From contig JAKVJJ010000009.1 of the NCBI GenBank assembly GCA_022487055.1, positions 1 through 58,172 of the forward strand: a stretch of DNA of 58,172 nt, in the 5' to 3' direction. Shown here piece after piece: positions 18,358-26,741 of this stretch. Each line of letters begins with the position of its first letter. The stretch's first letter is position 1. This DNA is from Oscillospiraceae bacterium (GTDB lineage: Bacteria > Bacillota > Clostridia > Oscillospirales > Acutalibacteraceae). The translations under genes were made by a program, and so were the position numbers. Below the pieces are notes generated by a model. The model worked only from the letters and a program-made list of their open reading frames with translations, made no database searches and was not told the origin of the DNA.

Positions 18358-18681
18358 TTACTTCATTTTGAAAGTCTTGCACTTTGTTTCTGTTTTGCAG
18401 GAAGCATCACTGCAGCCACCGACTTCGATGTTTTCGGCGTTGCAGCAGCCGCTCTCATTGTAAGTGCAGTTGTCTGCCTGACAGTGAATCTGCAGGCGCT
18501 GATTCGGTGTGGAACAACCGCAGCTGTTTTCTGCGCTGCCGGAACTGCGCTTCTGGAAATCAGAACAGCAGGTCTGGTCACAGTCGCAGGCGGCTTTGCC
18601 ACCGACTTCAATGTCAGGACGGCAGCAGGAGTTTTCGCTGTTATTGATACAGTTAGAAATAGAGCATCCCAGTTTTGTCAT
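18358..18681 (-). CDS. DUF1540 cysteine-rich protein (two domains)
   Basis: 107 residues from the ATG at 18681 (AGAGGTG upstream). Two DUF1540 repeats are visible: CSISNCINNSENSCCRPDIEV with CDCDQTCCSDF, and CQADNCTYNESGCCNAENIEV with CKTETKCKTF. Each has the spaced Cys pattern expected for a small metal-binding fold. The motif is widespread in Clostridia and often linked to sporulation or to metal handling, but no biochemical role is established to my knowledge. It is a single gene next to a convergent terminator. The domain assignment is firm; function is open. Confidence 0.85.
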   Translation of the reverse strand: MTKLGCSISNCINNSENSCCRPDIEVGGKAACDCDQTCCSDFQKRSSGSAENSCGCSTPNQRLQIHCQADNCTYNESGCCNAENIEVGGCSDASCKTETKCKTFKMK

Positions 18682-18742
18682 TTTGTCATACACCTCTTTT
18701 AATTCTTTGGTATGACAAGTAGAATGCACAGAAATCGTTAAA

Positions 18743-19945
18743 TTATGTGCGGCGAATTTTCAGCATTGCTGACCAAATTTTGCCCGCCGCATCATATTTG
18801 CTCATCTGCGGCAGTTCCTCGGCGCCACTTGGCGTAATCAGTGTGAGCACATTGGTGTCGGTGCCGAATCCTGCACCTTTTACCTTCAGATTATTGGCCG
18901 CAATCAGGTCAGCATTTTTCTTTGTCAGTTTTTTCCTTGAATTTTCAAGCAGACTGCGGGTTTCCATGGAAAAACCGCAGATAAGCTGTCCAGGACGTTT
19001 TTGTGCGCCGACGGTTTGCAGGATGTCCTGTGTTGGGACAAGCGGAATGGCGGAAAGCCCGCCGGATTCTTTTTTGATTTTGTCCGAAGCAACTTTTGCG
19101 GGACGACAGTCAGCAACCGCAGCCGCAAAGGCAAACAGATTCTGCTCTGGAGCCGCTTGGGTGACCGCGTCAAACATTTCGGCGGCCGAGCAAACCGGCA
19201 CGGCTTTGACAAAAGGCGGCAAGGGTAAAGTTGACGGCCCTGTGACCAGTGTTACTTCTGCACCGCGGCGGGAAGCATTGCGGGCAAGTTCATAGCCCAT
19301 CCTGCCGGTGGAATGGTTTGTCAGGAAGCGCACCGGGTCTAGTGCTTCCTGTGTGGGGCCGGCCGTGACCAGCACGCGCAGCCCTGCCATATCTTTCTTT
19401 TCCGCAAGCTGCTGCAGGACATATTCCATCAACAAGGCAGGTTCCGGAAATTTGCCTGCACCCGTGTCACCACACGCAAGCCGCCCGCAGGCAGGCTCAA
19501 TGACTGTCCATCCATAATGACGGAGTTTGGCAAGATTGTCCTGTGTGACGGGATTTTCATACATTGCTGTATTCATGGCGGGTGCAATCATTTTCGGGCA
19601 GCGGCAGGCCAGCACAGTGGTGGTCAGCATATCGTCGGCAAGGCCATTGGCCAGCTTTGCAATCACATTGGCTGTGGCAGGCGCAATTAAAACCAAATCC
19701 GCCTGTTTGGCAAGGGCAATATGTTCCACACTGTACTGAAAATTGCGGTCAAAAGTGTCAACCACACATTTTTGTCCGGTCACTCCCTCAAAAGTGACCG
19801 GTGTGACAAACTGTGCGCCGCTTTTGGTCAGTAACGTATGCACAGCGGCCCCCTGCTGCGTCAGTTTGCTGGCGAGCGCAGCAGCTTTATAGGCGGCGAT
19901 GCTGCCGGAAACACCAAGGAGAATCGTTTTGTTTTTTAAAAGCAT
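18743..19945 (-). CDS. coaBC: bifunctional phosphopantothenoylcysteine decarboxylase / phosphopantothenate-cysteine ligase
   Basis: 400 residues, typical length. The ATG at 19945 has AGAGGGA upstream; the longer frame is leader. CoaC half: KTILLGVSGSIAAYKAA, the flavin-binding PAMNTAMYENP and the lid-type VEPACGRLACGD segment. CoaB half (from about 190): VLVTAGPTQEALDPVRFLTN, HSTGRMGYELA and AAVADCRPA, the CTP- and phosphopantothenate-binding motifs. The enzyme makes 4'-phosphopantetheine in CoA synthesis. It is divergent from the ECF S-component gene and coaX, giving a CoA-precursor cluster. A 20-bp near-palindrome next to its -10 box may be an operator. Confidence 0.95.
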   Translation of the reverse strand: MLLKNKTILLGVSGSIAAYKAAALASKLTQQGAAVHTLLTKSGAQFVTPVTFEGVTGQKCVVDTFDRNFQYSVEHIALAKQADLVLIAPATANVIAKLANGLADDMLTTTVLACRCPKMIAPAMNTAMYENPVTQDNLAKLRHYGWTVIEPACGRLACGDTGAGKFPEPALLMEYVLQQLAEKKDMAGLRVLVTAGPTQEALDPVRFLTNHSTGRMGYELARNASRRGAEVTLVTGPSTLPLPPFVKAVPVCSAAEMFDAVTQAAPEQNLFAFAAAVADCRPAKVASDKIKKESGGLSAIPLVPTQDILQTVGAQKRPGQLICGFSMETRSLLENSRKKLTKKNADLIAANNLKVKGAGFGTDTNVLTLITPSGAEELPQMSKYDAAGKIWSAMLKIRRT

Positions 19946-19996
19946 ATAAATTCCCTCTTTTCGGAGAAGATAAATCGAAATCGAGCTGTTGATAAA

Positions 19997-20067
19997 ATTA
20001 TAGCACAGAATATTGTGTGCTGCTGACTTCAGAGAATGTTTTCTTTTTCTGCAAATTCTGATATAAT
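19997..20067. promoter_or_regulatory. divergent coaBC / ECF promoter region with palindrome
   Basis: Leftward TATAAT lies at 20002-19997; rightward an extended TGATATAAT lies at 20059-20067. Between them AGCACAGAATATTGTGTGCT (20002-20021) is a 20-bp palindrome with one mismatched pair and touches the leftward -10 box. Neither promoter has a good -35 box. Confidence 0.5.
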
Positions 20068-20130
20068 AGGGAAGTTCCAAAAAATTGCGCTGCATCTTAT
20101 CATAAGAGCGGCAGCAGGAGGCATTTAAAA

Positions 20131-20784
20131 TTGAAAAAGAACGCGAAGTACTACAAGTTCACTCTGATGGCATTGTTTGCTGCCATCACGCTCATCATGG
20201 GATTGACCCCGCTGGGCTATATCCCGCTGCCCTTCATCAAGCTGACCATTATCCACATTCCGGTCATCCTGGGTTCGGTGCTGCTTGGTCCGCAGTACGG
20301 CGCTGCGCTGGGAGGGCTGTTTGGGTTGACGAGTCTCATTACCAATACGATGATGCCCGCAGTTACATCTTTTACATTTTCACCGTTTATTCCGGTACCA
20401 GGTTCCACACAAGGTACACCGGTGGCACTGCTCATTTGTTTCCTGCCGCGCATCCTAGTGGGCATTTTCCCATATTATGTTTTCCGCGGCATGGAGAAAA
20501 TGCTGAAAGGAAAAGACAAGCACGTTGCGGCTTTGGCGGTGAGCGGTGTGGCAGGAGCATTGACTAACACCATCTTTGTAATGGGCCTTATTTATTTCCT
20601 GTTTCGTGACGCTTATGCGGCAGTCAAGGGAATTGCACCGGATACGGTTTCCAGTGTCATTATGGGGATTGTCGGTTTTAACGGCGTGATTGAAGCAATC
20701 GCTGCAGGTATTATTGTGGCGGCACTGGGCAAGGTTCTGCTTCACTTTGTGGAAGAAAAATCAGCCCGGCGGTCTGCTGTCTGA
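20131..20784 (+). CDS. panT: ECF transporter S component, pantothenate inferred
   Basis: 217 residues with about six membrane helices; starts at TTG with AGGAGG nine bases upstream. The N-terminal LMALFAAITLIMGLTPLGYIP and PVILGSVLLGPQYGAALGGLFGL resemble ECF-type vitamin S components. S components bind the vitamin and work with a shared EcfAA'T energising module encoded elsewhere. The gene lies between coaBC and coaX, which use pantothenate, so pantothenate is the most likely substrate; that part is inference from neighbours. The next gene begins 74 bases downstream on the same strand, so they are probably co-transcribed. Confidence 0.75.
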   Translation: MKKNAKYYKFTLMALFAAITLIMGLTPLGYIPLPFIKLTIIHIPVILGSVLLGPQYGAALGGLFGLTSLITNTMMPAVTSFTFSPFIPVPGSTQGTPVALLICFLPRILVGIFPYYVFRGMEKMLKGKDKHVAALAVSGVAGALTNTIFVMGLIYFLFRDAYAAVKGIAPDTVSSVIMGIVGFNGVIEAIAAGIIVAALGKVLLHFVEEKSARRSAV

Positions 20785-20858
20785 CAAAACATAAATTCAG
20801 CGCACAGCGGAACATAGCGTCCGTGTGCGCTTTTCTTTCGAGAAGGAGCTGGGTTCTG

Positions 20859-21629
20859 TTGATTATTGCAATCGATGTGGGAAATACGAATATTGTTCTT
20901 GGCTGTCTGGATGATGCGCGCCTTTATTTTACGGCGCGGCTCTCCACCGATGCCAAAAAGACCAGTGATGAATACGCGCTGATGATACGCAACTTGTTCC
21001 ATCTGCACGGCATTGATCGGCATGGGGTGGAGGGCGCGATTATTTCCTCTGTGGTGCCGGCACTTTCTGTTCCGCTGCAGGAGGCTGTGCGACTGGTTAC
21101 GGGGCAGACAGCGCTGATAGTCGGCGCCGGTGTCAAAACCGGATTGAATATTCAAATGGACAACCCTGCCACGCTTGGTGCAGACCTTGTGGTGGATGCG
21201 GTTGCTGCCAGTGCAGAATACCCGAAACCAATTTTTGTTTTTGATATGGGCACTGCGACAACGCTCTCGGTCATTGATGAAAAGGGCAGCTATGTCGGCG
21301 GCATGATTATCCCTGGTCCGATTGTTTCCATGGACGCTCTTTCCACCAAGGCAAGTCAGCTTTCCCGTATCGATTTGGAAACTCCGGAAAAAATCATCGG
21401 AAAGAATACAAAAGACTGTATGCGTTCCGGTGCGGTGTATGGCCATGCCGCTATGATTGACGGCATTATTGACCGTGCGCAGGAGGAACTTGGATTTCAG
21501 GCAACCGTGGTGGCAACCGGCGGCGTGGCACCTGTTATTGTGTCCCAATGCAAACATAAAATTATATTGGATGATGCCCTGATGCTGAAAGGACTGCTGA
21601 TTCTGTACCACAAAAATGTGAAGAAATAA
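20859..21629 (+). CDS. coaX: type III pantothenate kinase
   Basis: 256 residues starting at TTG 20859 (AAGGAG 10 bases upstream), so that the protein begins MIIAIDVGNTNIVLG, the classic CoaX phosphate-1 motif D-x-G-N-T. NPATLGADLVVDAVAA is the pantothenate-site motif G-x-D-R/L, FDMGTATTLSVID the phosphate-2 motif, and GGMIIPGP the adjacent conserved loop. It phosphorylates pantothenate in the first step of CoA synthesis, uses ATP and a monovalent cation, and is not feedback-inhibited by CoA. It is downstream of the putative pantothenate transporter gene. Confidence 0.95.
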   Translation: MIIAIDVGNTNIVLGCLDDARLYFTARLSTDAKKTSDEYALMIRNLFHLHGIDRHGVEGAIISSVVPALSVPLQEAVRLVTGQTALIVGAGVKTGLNIQMDNPATLGADLVVDAVAASAEYPKPIFVFDMGTATTLSVIDEKGSYVGGMIIPGPIVSMDALSTKASQLSRIDLETPEKIIGKNTKDCMRSGAVYGHAAMIDGIIDRAQEELGFQATVVATGGVAPVIVSQCKHKIILDDALMLKGLLILYHKNVKK

Positions 21630-21633
21630 CAGT

Positions 21634-21675
21634 AAAAACGGTCTGCAGTTTGAATTTCTGCAGACCGTTTTTTAA
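21634..21675. terminator. bidirectional terminator
   Basis: AAAACGGTCTGCAG pairs with CTGCAGACCGTTTT around a 9-base loop. It serves coaX and the convergent membrane-protein gene, whose stop codon overlaps its edge. Confidence 0.85.
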
Positions 21676-22352
21676 TATTCTGTCCGATTGTCCAGCACAC
21701 GGTGCACGAGATAACAAATAGCTGCGGCAGCAATTATGATAAAAATATTGCAGGCGAAAAGCGTGGCTTTTACATAAACACTAAGCAGCAGGATTCCGCT
21801 GAAAATCAGGAATAGAACCAGCCAGCGAAGGAAGAAAAGCCGGACCTTGTGCTGGGGTTTTGCCTTTGTTTTCAATGCGGTTTTGCAGATGTACATGACA
21901 ATGCCATAGGCTGCCCCAACCGTAACGGCAAACAGCAAAATACTGGAGACCTCAAATTGATAGAGCAGCGGATTTTTATGCTGTATGAGGTTGGTGACAA
22001 CTTGTGTACCGGCGGTTGCCAATAATGTGATGGTGACACCCATCAAGCATATAGAAGCAGTGTTTATGACTTTATCCCGCAATGTAACCGGTGGAAAATT
22101 GGCTATAATCTCATCACAGACACCCTGATAATCACCACCGAAAATTTCCTCAATGGATTCTCCGCGCTGCTCACCCGATAGCGTTATTTCGAGCAAGTCC
22201 CGGCGCACCTGCTCCTGCTGATACATGGTGAGATTAGAGGCGCGCAGATAGACAATCATATCGGTGTAGGCTTCATTGTCTGCCTTGCAAATTTTCTTTT
22301 CCGCTTCTTCACTTTGCTTTTGCAGTGCATGAATTTTCTTTTTGTCAGCCAT
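21672..22352 (-). CDS. PadR-linked membrane protein, HAAS/DUF1129-like
   Basis: 226 residues. AGGAG lies 9 bases before the ATG. The first 90 residues are soluble and helical (YLRASNLTMYQQEQVRRDLLEI, then EEIFGGDYQGVCDEIIANFPP), similar to the HAAS-type helical domain found beside PadR regulators. Four membrane helices follow in the C-terminal half (for example VSSILLFAVTVGAAYGIVMYI). It overlaps the padR gene by eight bases. Such partner proteins are thought to be membrane sensors or regulators working with PadR. The family is tentative, the pairing is clear. Confidence 0.65.
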   Translation of the reverse strand: MADKKKIHALQKQSEEAEKKICKADNEAYTDMIVYLRASNLTMYQQEQVRRDLLEITLSGEQRGESIEEIFGGDYQGVCDEIIANFPPVTLRDKVINTASICLMGVTITLLATAGTQVVTNLIQHKNPLLYQFEVSSILLFAVTVGAAYGIVMYICKTALKTKAKPQHKVRLFFLRWLVLFLIFSGILLLSVYVKATLFACNIFIIIAAAAICYLVHRVLDNRTEY

Positions 22353-22674
22353 GAGAATTTTCTCCTATCAAATGGTTTACAGCGGTGGACAGCTCCAGCC
22401 AGTCCTTCTGAAACTGCGCCAATTCTTCTTTCCCAGTATTGGTCAGGGAATAATACTTTCTGGCGGGGCCGGTATCAGAGGCTTTTAAAGTTGCGCAGAT
22501 ACATCCGTTTTTGGTCAGACGCAGCAGCAGGGGATAAATAGTGCCCTCTGCAATGTTGCCGAAGCCCATCTGTCGTAGTTTCTGAGAAATTTCGTATCCG
22601 TAGGTTTCCTCCCGCGAAATCACGGTCAGGATGCAGCCCCCGAGGATGCCTTTGAGCATTTGCGACGGAATCAT
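22345..22674 (-). CDS. PadR family transcriptional regulator
   Basis: 109 residues, the short PadR-s2 type. The ATG at 22674 follows AGAGGTGA; the frame upstream covers the promoter and is not coding. SQMLKGILGGCILTVISREETYGYEI and the winged-helix GNIAEGTIYPLLLRL are hallmark PadR segments, and RKYYSLTNTGKEELAQF is the wing. It probably represses its own two-gene operon, because a 21-base palindrome (22702-22722) lies just downstream of its -10 box. The co-encoded membrane protein suggests control of an envelope function. Confidence 0.92.
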   Translation of the reverse strand: MIPSQMLKGILGGCILTVISREETYGYEISQKLRQMGFGNIAEGTIYPLLLRLTKNGCICATLKASDTGPARKYYSLTNTGKEELAQFQKDWLELSTAVNHLIGENSHG

Positions 22675-22701
22675 GCGGTCACCTCTGTGTCTGAAAAGTT
22701 T

Positions 22702-22757
22702 GTACTTTGCATTACAAGGTACTGCTATATTGTATTGCAAAATAGCAGATTTGTCAA
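22702..22757 (-). promoter_or_regulatory. padR promoter and PadR operator
   Basis: On the minus strand TTGACA (22757-22752) and TACAAT (22734-22729) are 17 bp apart. Seven bases further on, GTACTTTG-CATTA-CAAGGTAC (22702-22722) is an inverted repeat with 7 of 8 pairs matched, placed as for a PadR autorepression site. Confidence 0.75.
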
Positions 22758-22767
22758 CAGATTCGCA

Positions 22768-22804
22768 TAAAAAAATAAAAGCCCTGTTTTGTAACAGAGC
22801 TTTT
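22768..22804 (-). terminator. terminator of the bceB-like gene
   Basis: On the minus strand AAAAGCTCTGTT and AACAGGGCTTTT form a 12-bp stem with one mismatch and a 4-base loop, followed by a T-run. Confidence 0.75.
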
Positions 22805-22835
22805 ACTGCTTTCAGGCTACATAGTGTGCCTGTAT

Positions 22836-24875
22836 TTATTGCTTCCGCAGGCTGCTGCCTTGCGGAGAAACAATCTTATAATATGTGCGTGTGGTCAGCA
22901 GATAAACGAGGATATAGACCAGCGCAAAGACCGCCACAGTGCAGACCGTGCAAAGTGCAAAGAGCGGTACATTGGTTAAGTACATGCACCGCAGGAGCAG
23001 TGTCATATATTTGAATGCTGCCAGCATATGCAGCACTGCCACAATGAGCGGCAGGAAAAACACAATGAGCACCTGGCTGTGAATGGACTTTTTTACCTCA
23101 GTCTGACTCATGCCGACTTTCTGCATAATTTGAAAGCGCTCGGCATCGTCATAACCTTCGGAAATCTGCTTGTAGTAAATGATAAGCACGGTTGCCATCA
23201 GGAACAGAATGGACAGGAACAGGCCAAGAAACAGCAGTCCGCCGTACATTTCGCGAAAATCCTTTTCGCCGCTCTGACGGTTGGCCACACTGTAGCTGTA
23301 GCCGTGACTATTTGTTTCGTCATTGGCAACTGACTGGATGACTGTTCCGACACTTTTTTCAATGGCCTTGGTAAATGCCATTTTTTCTGTGTCTGTGCCG
23401 TTCGTATCAAAGAAATAAGAATAGGAATAAGCGGTGATACGCGGTTCATCCAGTGCTTTCAGTGCTTTTTGAAATGCCTGCTGAATTTTATCCAGCGTCT
23501 GATTGTCCTTTACGACCACAATATGGGTGTTCATAATGGAAGACCCGCCTTTTCCCAGCGGAGAACATTCCAATGTTGCAGCCCTCCTGTAGGTTTCACC
23601 GAAAATGGAGAAAGTATCGGGCAGGGCAGGCTTTGAAAAATCATAGACTGCTGTTTCGCCGTCCTTTAAAGCAAGTGCCCGGTTGGTGACGGCTGCATAA
23701 TCCTCTGCGGATATAAACTCCAGACTGGTGTCACAGGAGGAAAAGAACTGATCCATGTTGCTTGGCATATTGAATTGATTCCCCGCAGAAGCGGCAGAAA
23801 CGGAAAGATAACGAATGACATGTTCATTTCTAATCGTGTGGCCGTCTGCATTTTCTTTTAAACTCTTTTGTATAACCGGCATTGTACTTTTTTGGGGCAT
23901 TTGCAGGGTGACGCAAAAATCATGCGGATATTCCTGACTGATGATGTCATTCACATTGGCGTTGAGGGACACGGTGGAGGAAATCATCACAATGACCATC
24001 GTTGCCAGCACACAAATGCTGGCCAGTCCGGCGGCATTTTGCTTCATGCGGTACAGCAGGCCGGAAACTGCCGTGAAATGGTTCGTTTTATAATAGAATC
24101 GTTTATTCTTTTTCAGCAGTTTCAGCAAGGCAACTGTGCCAGCAATAAACAGAAAATAGGTGCCGATGATGACCAGAATGACGGCTACAAAAAAATATTT
24201 GAGGGCGGCGATTGGATTGCTGACGGTTTGCGCAATGTAGTAGCCGATGCCAGTGAGCACCAGACCGAGAATGGCGAGAAACCAGTTTGCTTTCGGTTCT
24301 TTTTCACCGACATTACCGCCGCGGAGGAGTTCCACCGGATGGGAGAGATGTACTTTGAAACTGTTGAGCAGAAGCAGAAATAGGAAAATACCCGCAAACA
24401 GAGCCAAAGTCAGCGTCATGCCCTGAAAATCGACATAAAAGCTCAGAGCATTTCTATCGCCGATTAGTTTGCAGAGAAGGAGCAGAAACAGTTTGCTCAG
24501 CAGGATGCCGCCGCCGAAACCGCATGCCATAGTTATCAGATAGGAATAAACGGTTTCCCAGCCGAAAATGCGGGCAATGTGCCGTTTTTCCATGCCGAGG
24601 ACATTATACAGGCCAATTTCCTTTTGGCGGCGCTTCATCAGGAAACTATTAATATACAGCATAATAATCACGGCAAAAATGCCAATGATGATGCGGCCTA
24701 AACCGAGAATATACTTTTGGTTTGGATGAGAAAGGATGGCGGGGTTGTTTTCCAGAAAGTTCATAATGTAAAACATTGCCGCGGTCATGGAGCTTGCAAT
24801 CAGATACGGGATATAAAACTTGCTGTTTTTGCTCAGGTTTTGTGCGGCAAGCTTCATGTAAAAGCCTTTACGCAT
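22836..24875 (-). CDS. BceB-type ABC transporter permease (FtsX domain)
   Basis: 679 residues from the ATG at 24875 (GGTGA upstream). Relatives commonly start with a basic GFY-x-KLA segment, here MRKGFYMKLAAQNL; an ATG at 24857 is the alternative. Ten helices are arranged as in BceB: four at the N-terminus with SFLMKRRQKEIGLYNVLGMEKRHI (FtsX motif), two, then a large extracellular domain of about 220 residues (about 310-530), then four helices. BceB permeases bind bacitracin-like or lantibiotic peptides and signal to the BceS kinase. The gene overlaps the ATPase gene and ends the operon. Confidence 0.88.
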   Translation of the reverse strand: MRKGFYMKLAAQNLSKNSKFYIPYLIASSMTAAMFYIMNFLENNPAILSHPNQKYILGLGRIIIGIFAVIIMLYINSFLMKRRQKEIGLYNVLGMEKRHIARIFGWETVYSYLITMACGFGGGILLSKLFLLLLCKLIGDRNALSFYVDFQGMTLTLALFAGIFLFLLLLNSFKVHLSHPVELLRGGNVGEKEPKANWFLAILGLVLTGIGYYIAQTVSNPIAALKYFFVAVILVIIGTYFLFIAGTVALLKLLKKNKRFYYKTNHFTAVSGLLYRMKQNAAGLASICVLATMVIVMISSTVSLNANVNDIISQEYPHDFCVTLQMPQKSTMPVIQKSLKENADGHTIRNEHVIRYLSVSAASAGNQFNMPSNMDQFFSSCDTSLEFISAEDYAAVTNRALALKDGETAVYDFSKPALPDTFSIFGETYRRAATLECSPLGKGGSSIMNTHIVVVKDNQTLDKIQQAFQKALKALDEPRITAYSYSYFFDTNGTDTEKMAFTKAIEKSVGTVIQSVANDETNSHGYSYSVANRQSGEKDFREMYGGLLFLGLFLSILFLMATVLIIYYKQISEGYDDAERFQIMQKVGMSQTEVKKSIHSQVLIVFFLPLIVAVLHMLAAFKYMTLLLRCMYLTNVPLFALCTVCTVAVFALVYILVYLLTTRTYYKIVSPQGSSLRKQ

Positions 24876-25635
24876 TCTTTTCACCGCCCGTTGCAATCAG
24901 AGTCAGGGTGTCGGAAATCTTGACAAACATTTCTTCCTCCGTGGATTCTCCGCGGTAAATTTGATGATAGACTTCTCCGTCACGGATAAAGAGTACCCGG
25001 CGGGCATGGCTGGCAGCATTCACGCTGTGTGTGACCATCACCACGGTCTGACCTTTGGTATTCAGCTTGTCAAAGATTTTCAGCAGGTCATCAGCAGAGT
25101 GGGAATCCAACGCGCCGGTCGGCTCATCTGCCAACAGAAGCTTTGGCTCGGTGATAATGGCCCGCGCAACCGCTGCCCGCTGCTTTTGCCCGCCGGAAAC
25201 TTCATATGGATATTTTTGCAGAATATCGGAAATTCCAAGCTCCGCCGAAATGGGTTCCAGTTTCTCCTTCATTTCGGGGTAGGTTTTGCCCGCGAGTACC
25301 AGAGGCAGGAAAATATTATCCTGCAAATTAAAGGTGTCCAGCAGGTTAAAGTCCTGAAAGACAAAGCCGAGATTGCTTCGGCGAAAAGCGGACAGGTCTT
25401 TTTCCTTCAGGTCTGAAAGATTTTTGCCGTCCACAGTGACCCGGCCGGATGTGGGGGAATCCAGTGCCGCAAGGATATTCAGCAGAGTGGTCTTGCCGCT
25501 GCCGCTTTCACCCATGATGGCGACATACTCGCCTTGTTCCGCAGAGAAAGTTACATTCCGCAGGGCCTGCACCTGTGTGCCGCCCAGCCGGGTTGTGTAA
25601 ATTTTTTTCAGGTTGCTGACTTCTAAGATTGCCAT
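24868..25635 (-). CDS. BceA-type ABC transporter ATP-binding protein
   Basis: 255 residues from the ATG at 25635 with AGGAGG upstream. Walker A GESGSGKTTLLN, Q-loop VFQDFNLLDTF, signature VSGGQKQRAAVARAI and Walker B LLLADEPTGALD are all intact, in the LolD/MacB-type order. It powers the permease encoded just downstream and belongs to an antimicrobial-peptide resistance transporter. A TTACA-N4-TGTAA box lies about 95 bases upstream of the start codon, in the gap after the kinase gene, as expected for BceR control. Confidence 0.92.
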   Translation of the reverse strand: MAILEVSNLKKIYTTRLGGTQVQALRNVTFSAEQGEYVAIMGESGSGKTTLLNILAALDSPTSGRVTVDGKNLSDLKEKDLSAFRRSNLGFVFQDFNLLDTFNLQDNIFLPLVLAGKTYPEMKEKLEPISAELGISDILQKYPYEVSGGQKQRAAVARAIITEPKLLLADEPTGALDSHSADDLLKIFDKLNTKGQTVVMVTHSVNAASHARRVLFIRDGEVYHQIYRGESTEEEMFVKISDTLTLIATGGEKNA

Positions 25636-25725
25636 TGATTTTCGGCCTCCTGTTTGTTGATGCACCAAGTATAACAGAAAGGGGAAATGCGCTGCCATCG
25701 ATGCGGCTTACATTTCCCCATAGAA

Positions 25726-25743
25726 CCTTACATTTTTGTAAGG
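25726..25743. promoter_or_regulatory. BceR-type operator
   Basis: CCTTACA-TTTT-TGTAAGG is a perfect palindrome and fits the published BceR-like consensus TNACA-N4-TGTNA. It lies just inside the gap between the kinase gene and the bceA-like gene, and a TATACT box is near 25670, downstream of it. Confidence 0.75.
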
Positions 25744-25748
25744 TACAA

Positions 25749-26741
25749 TTATTCAAATCTCATATTTCGGCTGTTCAATCCGATTTTTACTTTTGTGCCC
25801 TGTCCCACAGCGGAAGTAATGGCAAATGTGTGAGAGAGCTTGTCCAGTGTGCGGCGGCACAGATAAAGCCCAAGGCCGGTGGACTTTTTGTCCGTGCGGC
25901 CATTGTAGCCGGTGAAGCCCTTCTGACCGATGCGCGGCAGGTCTTCCGGTGCGATGCCGATACCGGTATCCGCAATTACCAGTGTGACGCCGTTTTCCAG
26001 ATAAATATCCACACTGCCGCCGGCGTGCGTGTATTTCATGGAATTAGAAAGAATCTGCTCAATAACAAATAGCAGCCATTTTTCATCTGTGAGCACAGAA
26101 AATCCGGTTGGTGTAAAGTGCAGATGAATTTTCCGCCGGATAAAGAGCGGCGCATATTTGTGAATGGCTTGCCGCACGATATTGTCCAGCTCATAATGTT
26201 TCAGCACAAAGTCGGTGGTGTCACTGCTCAGTCGGCTATAGGACAGCACCATCTGCACATATTCTTCAATTTTAAATAGGGAATCCTGAAGTGCCGCGCA
26301 GTTTTCACTGTCATCTGCCTGCAGAAGAATATGCATGGCAGCAATCGGCGTTTTAATCTGATGCGCCCACATGGTGCAGTAATTCATCATTTCTGTTTGG
26401 AATCGGTCACAGTTCGTTGCGAGCTGTGCGGTATATTGATACAGAGCTGTCAGAAGCTGCTGATAGTCCTGCTCCATCAGCGTTTGTGCGGGGGGCAGGC
26501 CGCCCAGCCCAAATTGAATTTCCCTTGTCAGGCTGAGCAGAAGCTTGTGCTTCCGGAAAAAGTGCAGGAAGTCAATGCCTGCCCAGACTGCTGCCACACA
26601 CAGGGAAAGCAGAGAAGCATATCCGACCGCCGTCAGCGGGAGGCCATACAGCGCAAACACCGCACAGAAAATCAGGGAAGCCGACAGAATGAGCAACAGA
26701 GATTTGTGATGCATTTTTAGGTAAGCCATCAGTAATTTCAT
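25749..26741 (-). CDS. BceS-type intramembrane-sensing histidine kinase
   Basis: 330 residues. Two closely spaced N-terminal helices (about 14-32 and 36-56) with almost no extracellular loop mark an intramembrane-sensing kinase that cannot bind its ligand directly. The phosphoacceptor region reads WAHQIKTPIAAM, the N-box EQILSNSMKYTHAG, and the G-boxes DTGIGIAPEDLPRIGQKGFTG region and GLGLYLCRR. The start ATG overlaps the stop of the response-regulator gene (ATGA). By family knowledge it senses flux through the associated BceAB-type transporter. Confidence 0.92.
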   Translation of the reverse strand: MKLLMAYLKMHHKSLLLILSASLIFCAVFALYGLPLTAVGYASLLSLCVAAVWAGIDFLHFFRKHKLLLSLTREIQFGLGGLPPAQTLMEQDYQQLLTALYQYTAQLATNCDRFQTEMMNYCTMWAHQIKTPIAAMHILLQADDSENCAALQDSLFKIEEYVQMVLSYSRLSSDTTDFVLKHYELDNIVRQAIHKYAPLFIRRKIHLHFTPTGFSVLTDEKWLLFVIEQILSNSMKYTHAGGSVDIYLENGVTLVIADTGIGIAPEDLPRIGQKGFTGYNGRTDKKSTGLGLYLCRRTLDKLSHTFAITSAVGQGTKVKIGLNSRNMRFE

